64,000 bases of DNA from Gadus chalcogrammus (GCF_026213295.1 NC_079415.1:28993681-29057680); one strand, 5' to 3'. Shown: positions 44,270 through 56,788, numbered from the stretch's first letter. Notes: a model not told the origin generated them from the letters alone. Numbers and translations are program-made.

Positions 44270-46380
44270 TTCACTCAGGTTTGTTTTTTGGGTTGTTCCT
44301 CCTCTGTTCTTTCTTGGCTCGTGTTTTTCTTAAAGCAACGAACAGAACAGAACAGAGAAACGGAAGACAGAAAGCTTCTCCTCCTCCCTCCCCTCTCGGT
44401 GCGGTGGTGGGACCAACTATAGCGCCACGTGGAGCCGTGTGGTTTGCTTCGGCAGTGCCGGGGAACCCTGAGGTGAGAGACAGAGAGACGGCAATCTGAC
44501 CCATGAGCACCACACGCCAACCCCCCTTTACCGTAGAGTCTACACAACCGCAGATATTCACCGCCTTCTACCGGTGAACGACCACGTGACTGCACGTATC
44601 TAAAAGGCACCTATGGAAGCATATATGACGCAAAATTCAAGTGACAATGCAATTTGCAATTCAATAAGTTATTGCATTATGCAATTGACAATTCATTATG
44701 CATTTAATGTGTTATTCAAAGTGTATTTTAGTATGCAAAGTAACAATGAAATCCTCAATTCAATTTGAAAAAGTAATAACAATAAAAATATAATTATAAT
44801 AATAATAATGATAAAATATAGCTGCATGCGGCAATGTGGGTGTCAAGCATAATGGGACTCGATAAGCTAATTCTGCCTGGCGGACGTAATCGGCCGGGTG
44901 GCTAAATGGCGACCGTCTCGGTAATCGGTAATAACGACAGATGGTGGAATGACCTAGAGCGATATGCGAGTATGCGTCAATGTAAAAAAAATGGAATGTG
45001 TCCCCACCTAGTGTTAAGGGCACATTATTGTCTGGCTAATAAATCACACAAATGCATAGGGGTATTCGGAACAATATCCCTAACAGAGACACAATGTCAA
45101 CAAGCATCCGTTCTGGAGGTGGTTCATGAAGCATTTCATCCAGTGGGAATTGCAGTTTATTTTGTAAGTGGGCGGAATGGCAAATATAGTCATTGTTGCA
45201 TTATACATTATGCACTGCTTGTCGCCACACGAATGCACTGTCTACCCGTTGATGAGCGCTGTTCAACGCAACTAACATTGATATGACGGAAGTGGTGTTC
45301 TGATTGTATGCTGTATGACAGATTGACATGATGATTTAATATGATTGATATGTTATCAGCTTTATATAACACAGTATATGATGACCATGATAAAATGCAT
45401 ATGATTAGATATAATTTACTGACAATGAAAGCTTTTGGCAAATGGTTATTATGACAACGAAAATACATTGAAGTTGCTGGAATAGAGGACTGGACATAGG
45501 TGTTGATTACGCCGCGGACGCTGGGGACGCGTCCCCACCAGATTTCGTCAAGATTCATTTTGTACCCACCACAATTATTATGGATTATTACACTGGTCTT
45601 CTCAATGCATGGAATGCTCAGTTTACTTGTATGGGCTCTTCACAACTTCCGGCGGTGTATTATATTTGATAATTCACCGTTGTTAATTATAATTGACTGC
45701 TGTCAAGGAAAACAAAGGACTTTTTGCCTCTAATGACGTCTTTGGTATCACTCCTCAAGCAGTCCGGTAACTTTTCAACCCCAGAGTCTTCGGTTGCTAG
45801 GCGACGTCAACGTCTTTGGTGGACTATTTCTCTGCTGATCAACACTACGAATGCTGGTAACAAATAAATTGAAAACAATGTAAGCGCCGCCACTACGACA
45901 ATTAGACGTCAATGAGTGGCGTTAAGTCTGAATGGAAGGCGGTCCCCCTTTAAAATGCTACCTTTTCACTGCAGTATTCACTTGCTGTTGTAGTGTCAAT
46001 ATGGTCCGATTTTAAACAAGATTGAAGATTCTAGGGAACAAAGTTACATACAGTGTTAATAAGAGTTTAATAATGTAAATTGTAATGTAAAAAAAATATG
46101 GATTTTATCAGGCGGGCCACAGTTGTGCAACCAGACACTCTTGGAAACAGTACAAAGAAACTGAAGAATGCATTACCTACAATAAATAGTATCCAAATTG
46201 TGCATTTTGAATGCTGCAATTTGACCCCTATCCATCTTTAGAATGGGCCTATATAGGTGTCTTGCCTAATCATCCAACATAGTCATTTACTTGTGTGTTA
46301 TGAACATATACACACATTCCAAATAGGTATAACAATATATTAGCACATAACTAGCTTAATTAAAAGCTAAATGACAATAA
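44270..46380. other. Intergenic, no gene seen
   Basis: Short frames only. Contains ATA- and AAT-rich runs at 44775-44820 and the second copy of the ~300-bp repeat at 45575-45870. Confidence 0.5.
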
Positions 46381-46389
46381 AGAGTCACC

Positions 46390-46590
46390 TGAACAGGGAC
46401 TTGAACCTCGGACCCCCAGATTACCAATGTAATGGCAGAAGGTTGGTTACTACGGGCTGCTACCATGTGAGCTACCACCCAGAACATCGTTAACAATGGC
46501 TGCTACAGTGTGAGCTACCACCAAGAACTTCAGTTACTAATGGCATGGCTGCTACAGTGTGAGCTACCACCAAGAACATCAGTGGATTTG
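46390..46590 (-). repeat. tRNA-derived SINE head with three A boxes
   Basis: On the minus strand a polymerase III B box (GGTTCAAGTCC, 46397-46407) is preceded by three tandem ~45-bp copies of an A-box region (TAGCTCACATGG at 46463-46474, and TAGCTCACACTG at about 46506-46517 and 46554-46565). The T arm is imperfect, so this is a SINE head or tRNA pseudogene rather than a working tRNA. Confidence 0.6.
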
Positions 46591-46599
46591 TATGATAGT

Positions 46600-47890
46600 A
46601 GTTTATTTGAAGTGCTCAGCACAGGGAACCCTGCAATCTTCCGGGGATTCCAAAGTACAGGCTAGCTTGTGACAGGTTACAATAGCGTCAATATGGAAGT
46701 AAAATGTAGGAGTTTTTTGTGTTCATACAAGCAGAGATACTTCGGTACATAGTTGTCATTCATTGGGCAAAGCATTTCAAATTGAAAGGTTGCCACGGAG
46801 AACCTATTTCGCCATTTATTAGCTGGTGATAATTCCTCCCAAGAACCATGTTGACTGTTTCTATTGTAAAGAAGCCTCACGTCGCTGTGGTTATATTATG
46901 TCATCTAAGCAGTTATGTTTACAAATCGTGTCAACCTTTTTAACTATATTTAACCATTCACACATTTTTCCAGAATAAAAAATCTGCGTTCGGCCCAACG
47001 ATCGAGTGAGTCTGAGCTGAGCTGTTTAAGTTCCCATAAAGGAGTAAATCCTTGTTGTCACAATAAATAAATCCCTCCCCCCACCCCCAACATTGAGATC
47101 TACAAACAATAAAAAGCAAGATATAAAACGAAACTCCAGTCTGCGGAACCAAATATATATATAAAGAAATTACATGAAAACCAAGGCAAGACCATGCCAA
47201 ATCCAGCAGAATCCAGGAAATCTCTTCTCCTTCTAGCTTGTAGGAAGATATGGTGATCCCTAGTGTCCAAGAAGAGGTAGTGCCACTCATAACAAAGACC
47301 TTAGAAATGACACTGCTACCCTCTAATTAATCCCAGAGATACGCGTTCACATCCAGAGGATAAAAAACATGCACAAAAAATACGAATAATGTCCTGTGTT
47401 TTTCCTACTCTTACCGGTATTTTCGGAGAACTAAGTGTAGTGCATTGGATACACGTATTCAGGTTAGATAATTCAAAGTCAGAAATAATGAGATTTGAAA
47501 CAAAAGATGAACAAAATGTTGCTTGAGTCTTGGGGGGAGGGAGGCGTGGTCTGAAGGGGTTGTGAAGCTACATCACATTGACACCCATGAGGGTAAACGG
47601 TATATATATTACACACAGTTGTGTAAGATACATGTATATGTATTGCAACGACAAATGTTCCCCTAGGTCTTTTTTGTTGCCGATGTTTGTATCCAGGATC
47701 ACCATTGCCGGGGTGGGGAGGTTGGTTGCCAACAGGGCAAAGAGTTCCACCAATCACCGGGAATGGATTTCACATTCAACGTAGCGTTGGCGAGGTTCGG
47801 TATCCACAACTCAACCGGGACTATCAAATTCGGCTTTTACCCCAACCTGCAGTTCCTTGGGAAAGCTTTGTGCTGGTTTCCCAAACCAAA
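46600..47890. other. Intergenic, no gene seen
   Basis: No coding signal above background on either strand. Confidence 0.4.
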
Positions 47891-47892
47891 CA

Positions 47893-49209
47893 GGGCCCCG
47901 TTTCCCGAAAGCGTCGTTAGCCTAAGTGGATCGTGAAGTGCGTCGAAAGGGCATCGTAGAGTTTTCACCGCGTTTCCCGAAAGCATCGTGGGGAACGAAC
48001 GTCTTGAAAACGCTCGTAGCTAACGAGTACTCCAGGGGTGCTCGTAGGTACTCGTAGGACGCTAAGAGCATCGTCAGCTATAGCCTCAGTGGCGACACCA
48101 TCGGACATTCCGTCTATTGGATGCGTTTTATTAAAACGCATTGCGCCTTTATGTTCTTAGTTTGGTAATTAATAAAGATTATTAATTAATTTATTAATAA
48201 AGATGTTAAAATGGCCAAAATAAAACGGGACAGTCCAGAAAATGTTTGCGCAGGCAGGGCACTCAAAATGTGTGAGAGAAAGTGGGGGGATTTGTGCAGA
48301 CTGACATAGGCTACTCATAAAACGTAGCATAAAATAATGTAAAAAAATAAATAAATTAAAACAATTAAAAAAAATAAAAAATAAAGAAATAAAATAAATT
48401 ATAAAAAACAAGCAAAGGAGCAGGCAAAAGGCTGGGATATGGTGGGGATTGGTCACGTTGACGGGAATGTTTAGTGACATGTGGGAGGGTGGAGGGGGTT
48501 AAAAAAAAGTCTCAATCACTCTTCGACGCGCATGAAAACCAGCCGCGTAGATGAGGGAGGCCGTCCTCACACCGATCTTCCTCGTCGTCATCGTCCTCAG
48601 CGTCCTCCGGTTCAAGCAATGCCACCCCAGCCTTGCAATGTTGTGCAACATAGCCGTCACACATATCACGGCGCATGACTTGGCCGGCGAAAACTGGAGC
48701 CCTCCGCCTGACCTGTGAAGGCATCTAAAGCGCAACTTCCACCTCCCGATCGTGCGCTCAACGATGCACCGGGCCAGACGGTGGGCTTCGTTGTATTCCT
48801 CATCAATACATACCTTACCCTATTTCCGGAGGGGCTTTTATAGCCAATCAAATTATCTTTTAATTTAATTATTTAATTATCATCAATTGTGTTTTAATGT
48901 CTTTAGCATTCATATAATTGCACTCTATTTTTTTCGTAGGCTCTGCTGTTGTCCTTGATGGGGATATATTTTAACCCTTTTTAACACAATTTTCCTGCGA
49001 CATTCCTGCGTCTCCCCCTCCTACGGAGCCCATTTCAGCACCGTGTCAGTAGACAGTTACAATCCTACGACGTCGTGAGTGCAGCGAATGCGCGTTCACG
49101 TTAAGAGGAGTTTCGGGAAACGCTCCAAAGAAATTATCGATGGATCGCAAGATCCATCGGGAGAATGATCGTACGAGCGAAGATCCATCGTTATCGGGAA
49201 ACGGGGCCC
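47893..49209 (-). mobile_element. Harbinger-like transposon, internally deleted
   Basis: Ends GGGCCCCGTTTCCCGA and TCGGGAAACGGGGCCC are inverted repeats. The minus strand at ~48500-48800 encodes the C-terminal part of a HARBI1-type transposase: AHRLARCIVERTIGRWKLRF, RCLHRSGGGLQFSPAK, AMLHNIA, then a frameshift near 48635 before the acidic tail. Only this end of the gene remains, so the element is inactive. Confidence 0.82.
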
Positions 49210-49361
49210 AGGCCAGGTTTACCCTCTGTGTATGGTGCACTGTGTATCAGTGGCAGGCGAGTCCATGGTGATTGGCGAGTCCAAACTCGTCCGTATTGCA
49301 ATTTGCCTTCGACAGGTCGCAGAGAGCTCCCCCCACAGGGGGTGTCAGGAAGAGAGAGGGA

Positions 49362-49583
<222 letters not shown>

Positions 49584-49615
49584 GATGGAAGGACAGTGGT
49601 GTACTTTTTCACTAA

Positions 49616-50469
49616 ATTTAATGGACGTTATCAGAGGTTATCAGCCCCATAGCTATGGGTCAGTAGAGGCCTACTCTACCTCCCAGAAGGTTTCGAAGGC
49701 CATTATCATCCATCCTTATGTTTGAAGTCTACATATATATTTTTTTTTTACGTTTTTCGACATATGTTTTGAATTTGAATATATATACATCTAAATATAT
49801 ATATACACCTTTATTTATAACATAAATATATGTATCTGTATTTATGTTATAAAGACTGAAATAAACCAGTCGACAGAGTGAATGGGAGCTACGCCTCTGG
49901 CCAGCGGCTTTTTCAGGGATTTTATTTTGAATGGTTTGCATCGTTTACAGAACTAGGGCACCCCCTGGTGGTTGAAACATTGATTACTCAATGGACAACA
50001 AGTGTGCCGCCTCACTCAGCCCCAGAGTCCAATCAGTCTGACTCGGCCAGGTGAGGATGCCTCAACCACACATCAGCAGAAAACCCACAATATTTGACAG
50101 AAAATCTACTTTAAGTACATTTTTATTCAAATCTCAAAAGTTTACAAACATTGTATTGTGTTGTCAAACATGATTCAAAAATGATAAAGGAGTGTATTTG
50201 GTTAAAAAAATCGACTTAACATTTCACATTATGTATCCTTATGTAATATTATATATTATTATTATTATCATTAAAAGTATAAAAACAATTCAGATAAAAA
50301 GACATTGAACATTGTAGTGTATTCTTAGAAGTTATAATGGGTAATATTGTTTATAGTACACAGTGTTAGTGGCTTAATGTATTGGTCCTTCAGATCTCAG
50401 ATCTCACATTGTAGAGATTGTAATTCAGGTAACAACATCAATTGTTTTGGTTGTTTGATTATTTTATTG
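49616..50469. other. 3' flank of TRIM B, duplicated
   Basis: Matches 56997-58233 in order: GGACGTTATCAGAGGTTATC, GAAATAAACCAGTCGA, TTGATTACTCAATG, then the TRIM 3' flank. No gene. Confidence 0.75.
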
Positions 50470-52101
50470 TCAAACAAAGGCCCTGTCTGTTTGATTGACA
50501 GGTGAGATGATCAGGGGGGCAGAGTTTGTACCTTCTTCATGTAAACATGGACAGAGGAGTGGATAAAGAGGCTCACTGAAGGTGCAGCCAGTAGCAGAGT
50601 AGATATGAACCCTGGCTTCCACATCATAGAAGGAGACCAGACCCTCATCATAATCAACAAACACCCCCACCTTCTGGAGCTCAGCTCTCAGAGGGAGACG
50701 GATGGCAGGGTTATCATTAAATGACAACCCATCCTTGCTGAATTTAATACTCCAGCAACCTCTCCCAGGGGTCAGATATATAATGCCTTTTCTTTTGATG
50801 GACTCTCTGGCAACACCAACATGCCATTGAGTCTTGTCTTTAACCTGGACCTCAAAGTAAAATCTCCCTAAGGAGAAGCTCTGCCTCATGAGAACACATA
50901 CACACTCTGTAAATCTCTTTGGGTTGTCTGGGAGTTCCCTGACAACCCAAAGAGATCCAACACCTCCATCATGTACTTGTTTCCCATCATCAGACAGGAT
51001 GAGCTGGGATGGTGCTGTATCAGGATCCAGAGTCACATGTACTTCATACTGCTGGACCCTCTTCAGTTCAGCAACTCGCAGCTTCTTCATCTCAATGTTC
51101 AGTTTCCCCTCCAGCTGATCCAGGGATCTCCTCAAGGTCCCTACGTATGACGGAGGATGGACCTCCACCGTCGTCCAGTCCCTGGTGGGTGGAGGATTCT
51201 TCAGGGATCTGAAGGCCTGGAGGAAGTGGAGGTGGTCTTTAGTGTGTGAGAGCTGCTTCACCTCTGAGCTTCTATTGGTCAGATCTTCTATTTCCTGCTC
51301 CAGCTCTTTGATGAGGTCTTCAGCTTGTTTCGTTGTGGATTTCAGTCTCTCTTTAACCATTTGTTTGAGATCATCCTGGCACTTTTCAATGCAGCGCATC
51401 AGAGCAGTGAGGACCTGCACACCATCAGTTATCTCTCTGTCTGCATCTGCTTTGCTGCATTTTAATGTGTCTTTAATCTCCTGAATGTTTTTTTGTCTCT
51501 TCTGGATCATCTGCTGAACTTCAGCCTCTATCTTCCCCAGCTGGGCCTTCTTCACTACATATTCCTTATTTAGAGGTACAACAGGATGGGACCTGTGGTC
51601 TGTCTCTGTGCAGAACTGACACAAAAACACCTGTTCAGTCTGGCAGAAGAGCTCCAGAAGTCGGTCGTGTTTCTTACACATCATGTCTTCCAGACGGTCT
51701 GTAGGCTCGACCAGCCGATGTTTCTTCAGGCCTGCTACTCTCTGATGTGGCTCCAGGTGGGTTTGGCAGTAAGAGATAGAACACACTAGGCAGGACTTCA
51801 CTGCCTTCAGCTTGGTCCCAGTACAGACGTCACAGGGAACTTCTCCTGGTTTAACACAAAGCTGCTCTTTTACTCGTACCGATGTTCGAAACTGAGTGGC
51901 CAGCTCTGATAAGAGGGTATTGATCCGTAAATCAGGTCTTGTGTTGAAAAGCATGTTGCAAAGAGGACATTTGTACTGGACTAGTTTATCCCAGAACTGT
52001 GTAATACATGTTCTGCAGAAGTTGTGTCCACATGGTGTGGAAACTGGACTCCTGAATACATCCAGACAGATGGAACATGAAAAAGTGTTTGCAGAGGCCA
52101 T
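50470..52101 (-). CDS. TRIM gene B, intact RING/B-box/coiled-coil/PRY-SPRY protein
   Basis: 543 codons in one exon. The C3HC4 RING is complete (C9, C12, C24, H26, C29, C32, C45, C48), so E3 ubiquitin ligase activity is plausible. B-box-like modules follow at ~85-130 (CDVC...C..C) and ~138-175 (CKKHDRLLELFC...C..C...H..H), then a coiled coil (~180-290) for dimerisation and PRY-SPRY (~340-530: LDPDTA, FYFEVQVKDKTQWHVGVARE, VGVFVDYDEGLVSFYD). Length and order fit the fish finTRIM/TRIM25-like group, known for rapid expansion and roles in antiviral immunity; the exact orthologue is not recognised. Start chosen at 52101, two bases after acceptor CTAG of a 107-bp 5' UTR intron (donor GTGAGT at 52210). 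An insertion in the PRY-SPRY forms a DNA palindrome. This is the only undamaged member of the three-gene array. Confidence 0.93.
   Translation of the reverse strand: MASANTFSCSICLDVFRSPVSTPCGHNFCRTCITQFWDKLVQYKCPLCNMLFNTRPDLRINTLLSELATQFRTSVRVKEQLCVKPGEVPCDVCTGTKLKAVKSCLVCSISYCQTHLEPHQRVAGLKKHRLVEPTDRLEDMMCKKHDRLLELFCQTEQVFLCQFCTETDHRSHPVVPLNKEYVVKKAQLGKIEAEVQQMIQKRQKNIQEIKDTLKCSKADADREITDGVQVLTALMRCIEKCQDDLKQMVKERLKSTTKQAEDLIKELEQEIEDLTNRSSEVKQLSHTKDHLHFLQAFRSLKNPPPTRDWTTVEVHPPSYVGTLRRSLDQLEGKLNIEMKKLRVAELKRVQQYEVHVTLDPDTAPSQLILSDDGKQVHDGGVGSLWVVRELPDNPKRFTECVCVLMRQSFSLGRFYFEVQVKDKTQWHVGVARESIKRKGIIYLTPGRGCWSIKFSKDGLSFNDNPAIRLPLRAELQKVGVFVDYDEGLVSFYDVEARVHIYSATGCTFSEPLYPLLCPCLHEEGTNSAPLIISPVNQTDRAFV
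50913..50956. repeat. 16-bp perfect palindrome inside the PRY-SPRY coding region
   Basis: ATCTCTTTGGGTTGTC (50913-50928) and its complement (50941-50956) with a 12-base loop. The second arm is absent from the other two TRIM copies and adds about five residues (SLWVV) to the protein. Confidence 0.9.
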
Positions 52102-52103
52102 TC

Positions 52104-52210
52104 CTAGAGACAGACAACAAGGTTTATGTAACGAGCAATACCATCATATTTTTATTCTATCACAGGAAGAGAAGTTTTAACTTTTCTTAACGTTGTGCTG
52201 TTTTACTCAC
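52104..52210 (-). other. 5' UTR intron of TRIM B
   Basis: Minus strand AAG|GTGAGT to TGTCTCTAG|GAATGG; same length (107) and position as in TRIM A (41839-41945). Confidence 0.7.
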
Positions 52211-52449
52211 CTTGTTGTTGTTTCAGTGTGACTATATTTGCAGTGTGACTATAACACAAAATGTGTTTTATTTTTCCTCCTGAAAGAGAGAACTGCTTCC
52301 ACGTCGAATGGATCTGGTTTCTGTGAATGTTAAGAATGTTTCCTGATCAACATGTCCTCTCCTCTCCTCCCCTAACACCTGGCTCCTCCCCTAACACCTG
52401 GCCGCGCCCCCACTGACGCACAGCTCACTGACATTCATGCGTTGTTCTT

Positions 52450-53128
52450 CAAATATGTTGATGTGTTTTCAAATATGTTTAAAAACACAATATAGGACAA
52501 AACACAGAGCTATAGAAAACAATTGACTTCACTTCTTGAGGCTGGTAGTTTCTCTGCAGTATCCCATAAAAACAACCCTCTCCCTGTGATGGAAAATGAG
52601 TATCTGTATTTTAGTTCTAGTTGTTATTTAGGGTTATCAAGGGGAGATTGAGCAAATTGATGTTACATTAATCCATTGCAGTCTTACTTCATTTGAGTCC
52701 ATGGAATTCCTTCCATTCCTTTAAGCCAACTGATTGCGTGGAGCCTGCTTTCCCTCCTGGCTCAATCAACGAACACTCACCTTATGGTGACGGTTCAGCT
52801 GAACAAGCTACAGAGTTATTACAGAACTAGACAATTAAAGACCTTTCTTCCTGTGTTGTCTGGACAGCCATTTAAACTCATATAATTGGACCTGCTATTT
52901 GTTACTCTTTCACTGCAGCAATCAGTTTTGTTTTAAATGATGTGAAATACTCCACATCTTTATTTCTTTCTATACCAATAAGACTGCAGATAAAAAAGGA
53001 GAGAATGACAACAATATTTTGGACAGTAGGGTTGCTGTTATAAAATAACTCGTAGTCAAGTTTTAAACGAAACCAAACATGGTGTTGGGGAGGGTCACAA
53101 ACCCCTCAGAATGTAAAAAATTTAGTTT
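52450..53128. other. Upstream flank of TRIM B, no gene seen
   Basis: A GC-rich patch (GGCCGCGCCCCC) and duplicated CCCCTAACACCTGGC words at 52370-52410 may be the promoter. ATCTGTATTTTAGTTC at ~52603 is shared with the TRIM A upstream region (~42525). Confidence 0.45.
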
Positions 53129-53331
53129 TGCATTGAGGGGCGGGGCTTGATTGCAGATCAGGTTTTCACCATCTCTGGGGCGGAGCCAGAACATTTGATC
53201 GACGTAACCTGATAACCTAGCACTGCCGTTTACGGTTAACACATGTATTTGATAGAGGGCCAAATTAAGGGCTTATTTACATACGTTTTTAAGATGTTAT
53301 GCATTGAAGTGGTCAGTCAGTCAGTCTGACT

Positions 53332-53337
53332 CTCTCC

Positions 53338-53413
<76 letters not shown>
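53332..53413 (+). repeat. (TC)n microsatellite
   Basis: About 35 TC units after a short CCCTCTC stretch. Confidence 0.97.
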
Positions 53414-53416
<3 letters not shown>

Positions 53417-53721
53417 ATGAGTTGAACTTCATGCGTTGTAAACGGAAGAGTATATAGCGCTATGGAGTGAAAGCAAAAAATAGAGCGAGAGACAGACAGA
53501 GACCGACAGACAGAGAGAGCGAGAGATGAATCTAACCAGATAAATCATTGACAGGACCTTTAAGGCTAATAGCTAGGCTATTATTTAAGCCCTCTAAACC
53601 CTTAGCTCTCTATAAGACAAGGAAACACCCCTAAAGGCCCACAGGGAAGGAACCCTTAACCGACCGATAATAAAAGACCTTAGTGGACGTTATAACGCTT
53701 TAGATGACACAACATTTAACA

Positions 53722-53816
53722 CAAATGAGGGTTCGATGGTTAGCAAGGAGGTCGCTCATCAGTGAGTTGTTGTGTGTTCGATGGTTAGCAAGGAGGTCGC
53801 TCATCAGTGAGTCTTT
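53722..53816 (+). repeat. ~47-bp tandem duplication
   Basis: GTTCGATGGTTAGCAAGG and the following TCGCTCATCAGTGAGT occur twice head to tail; copy R has only one. Confidence 0.88.
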
Positions 53817-54818
53817 GTGGGTTTCCTTTAGGTGCCGCTCCCCCAAAATTCTCCCAAACATTTTTTTTTCTTTGCTTTGAGCTCGCTGGAAAGTCCATGT
53901 CTGCTGGCGATGTGCTGCGCTGCACAGGTACTTATATTTTTGAGTTTGTTTTTTTGTTTGTTTTGATAAACGGTGACTCAACCATTCCAGGAATCCTTTG
54001 GGTGATTTGAATCTCTAGTCCCGGGTGGCCCGACCGGTAGAGCTTGTCAGTTGGTATGGCGCCCTCAAAGAAACTCAGAACGGCCCGTAGTGCAGGAAGG
54101 AACTGAATTCATGAATTAATTCAGGACATTTAATCGATAATTCAAGCAGACATCTTGTCTAAAGCATTTATACGTCGGTTTCCATTATTTCTATTCACTG
54201 ACTCCCTCCTCAGGTGAAGCACCTGCTGTTGCAGGCATCACCTCTGATGGGCTGATAGGGTGACCCGCTCACATTCTGGTTCAGGCATTACCTCTGATTG
54301 GCTGATAGGGTGACCCGGTCCCCTGCTGATTAGGCTCTGATGTGACACGCCTGTCCTCCTCTTATTGAAGCTGAACTGAAGGGGCGTTCACAGGGGAGCC
54401 GGCAGCCCTGCAGTCCCACAATGAACCAGGACTGTTGAGGGGCTCAGGGGACCCGGTTGGTTGGTTTGTTTAGACTCCTCGTCCAAAGGATCCCCAATGT
54501 CCTCCCTGAGCAGCCCAGACCTGGGCCATCATCTCACTGGACGCTCTGGGTACAAACACCTACTAATGGTCATATTGTGAGTTATAATTTGGCTAACATT
54601 ATCTTCTATTATTGTAGGTGAGAGGTGGTTTAGGAACCTGACAGAATTCCCACACACAACGAGTCTTGTTATTAAAACGATTGAGGTTTTGTATGGCACA
54701 AAAATGTTTTCCTTTTCTCATCTCATCTCATTCGGTACAGGTAGGTCTTCCTGCAAAGTGTTTCACATACTTACTTCTTTTTAAATGGATTATGTACACC
54801 GGGAGTGATTCCCTAAAC

Positions 54819-55475
54819 CAGGCCTATTCAACTAGCGGCCCATTGGCCAAATGCGGCCCTTCTTAATTTTTTTCTGGCACGCAAGAAGTTGCATGCAAAG
54901 AATAAATAAAATAAAGGAGAAACATTGCATGCAAATCAGGTTTCTGTTTGTAGCCAGTGATACTAGCCAGTATCAGTACCCCACAATCAGGAACTGGCAT
55001 CACTTATTCTGACAATGTTTGGCTCAACCGATATGTGTGAGTCTAGCTTTTCTCATATGAATGCCATCAGAACAAGGGCACGTTGCTCCATGACCTATGA
55101 GAAGCTGCATGAGTGTCTCAGGATGAGCCAAACTAGGCAAACAAGGCAGCGCAATCTTTCTCACTGACTCACTGGCTCAAAATGTCTCATATGTACAGTA
55201 GTTCTGTTTTGTGATGATTCAAACAACATTGTTGAATTCTAAATACGTGTCCAAAATATGTGAGAACAAAATCTTTTATAATGATACGATTAAAAGTGAA
55301 GAAGAAAGGAATGCGTCTGACAAGTTTTTTCCATGTAATAGTACTATATAGTTAACACTACTTTGAGTACGATTTATTTGTAGCAATTCATTCACGTAGT
55401 TTTACTCTGTGTGGCCCATGAACCCCCAGTGGTTTTCCTTTTCGGCCCACTTGTTAAGGAGGTTGAATAGCCCTG
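54819..55475. mobile_element. hAT element with transposase remnant
   Basis: Ends CAGGCCTATTCAAC and GTTGAATAGCCCTG, flanked by a perfect 8-bp duplication CCCTAAAC (54811-54818 and 55476-55483). On the plus strand, 55014-55133 reads MFGSTDMCESSFSHMNAIR and TYEKLHECLRMSQT, the C-terminal dimerisation region of a hAT (SCAND3/ZBED-like) transposase. The rest of the gene is gone. Confidence 0.92.
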
Positions 55476-55577
55476 CCCTAAACCATGCGGTCGGTGGCTT
55501 GTCCAAAGCGTGTGAAGTCATCACTCGGCCAACGTTCAGCCCCTTGGAGAGTGACAGCAGAAGACGTCTCCCCCTCT

Positions 55578-56788
55578 GGGCCCTATTTTAACGGTCTGAA
55601 ACGCAAGTGAGAAGCGCCAAGCGCAAGTAGCTTTGTGGGCGATTCTATGGCGATGTTGCTATTTTACCGGCGCAAATTACTCTTGCGCCCGGCGCAAATC
55701 TAAAATGGGTTGATCTCAAGTATCCTTATTACCCGTAGGTGTGGTTTAGGCGTAACGTGCAATAAACCAATGAGAGTGCCAGCTCCCATCCCCTTTAAGA
55801 GCCATGAGCGCATTTGAATCTGACGAGTTGATATTTTGACAGCGCGTTTGCAGTCTCTGATGAGACAGATGCATGACCACATGAATTTCAAATATCAAAT
55901 GGCTCAGTTTATGCCCAAATAATATGGCCTAATTCACACATGGAATAGCGTTTTCTTACACAACTTCAGAAATACTGAGTTCTCAAATAAATTTTGGAAA
56001 AGATAACTTATCACACATATGATATGCGGTAACTGTGGTTCTATTTAATGATACACGCAATACATTAACAAACATTGTTTCTTACCAGTATTGTATGAAT
56101 TATCGTTATCGACTTGTGTTCTTAATATGCATGTGTCCCCCGTTAATATACATTGCCATGGACTGTATTATGCGTTACGTCTTTAGCTTGCGTGTATTTA
56201 AACAGATGGACGCGCACACACGCACGCCCGCATTCATTAATTATTTTTAACACTCAATCGCGGTAGAACAATGTTTTCTCACGATCAAATACTCATCCAT
56301 CCTAAAAGTTATGGGCTTGCACATGATGTCTGTGCGAAGAAAAGATGTGTTTGCTGTACGGTGTTTGCAGATGCATTGATTTAAAAGTAGAACTTATTAC
56401 CGCTGTATCAGCTGTTCTTTCCCAAATAATTTACGAAGAATGTGTGGCTAGGTAGATGAGGGAAGCAAAGTGTGTGCGCGAGGTGCACAAGCAACATTAT
56501 GCATGCGCCCTTAAAAAAGCATCTGAACAACGCGCCACTGACTTTAAACCAGGTATTACCTGGTTTGTGGCGGAATTCTTTTCTGAAACTGCAAAATAGC
56601 ACCAGGGAACATTTGCACCAGAACACGCCTCCTCCTTTCGCCGAACCGCCCCTTGGGGCACAAGATCATTCCGTAATTTACCGACACGTGGCGGTGGAGG
56701 GAAAAGAACACTCTGCGCCAGCTGCAAGCTAGCAACGACACATGCGTCAGTGTAGAAAATAAATTGCGCTGGATGCAAGATAGGGCCC
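55578..56788. mobile_element. Non-autonomous element with GGGCCCTAT ends
   Basis: Starts GGGCCCTATTTTAACG and ends GATGCAAGATAGGGCCC. Subterminal GGCGCAAAT / ATTTGCGCC-like words. These ends resemble widespread fish MITEs. Target duplication unclear; no transposase. Confidence 0.65.

Larger units (their letters stand above)
53129..54700. repeat. Segmental duplication, copy L
   Basis: Matches 62002-64000 in order: GGGGCGGGGCTTGATTGC, the TC repeat, a 54-63-codon frame ending GDSTIPGILWVI, CGATAATTCAA, the 50-bp repeat, and GTCTTGTTATTAAAACGATT. Two copies of the 50-bp repeat here (54232, 54282). Confidence 0.9.

Noticed and set aside
45208..45558. 116-codon minus-strand frame
   Set aside because: No motif, no splice context, and it runs into a dispersed repeat.
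46390..46490. A functional tRNA gene
   Set aside because: The B box is good, but the T stem is imperfect, the acceptor stem cannot be paired, and the A box is triplicated.
47479..47784. Overlapping 60-90-codon frames on both strands
   Set aside because: No recognisable protein features; compatible with chance.
52260..52300. Interferon-response element upstream of TRIM B (GAAAGAGAGAAC)
   Set aside because: Only a loose match to GAAANNGAAA and not conserved at TRIM A; insufficient support.
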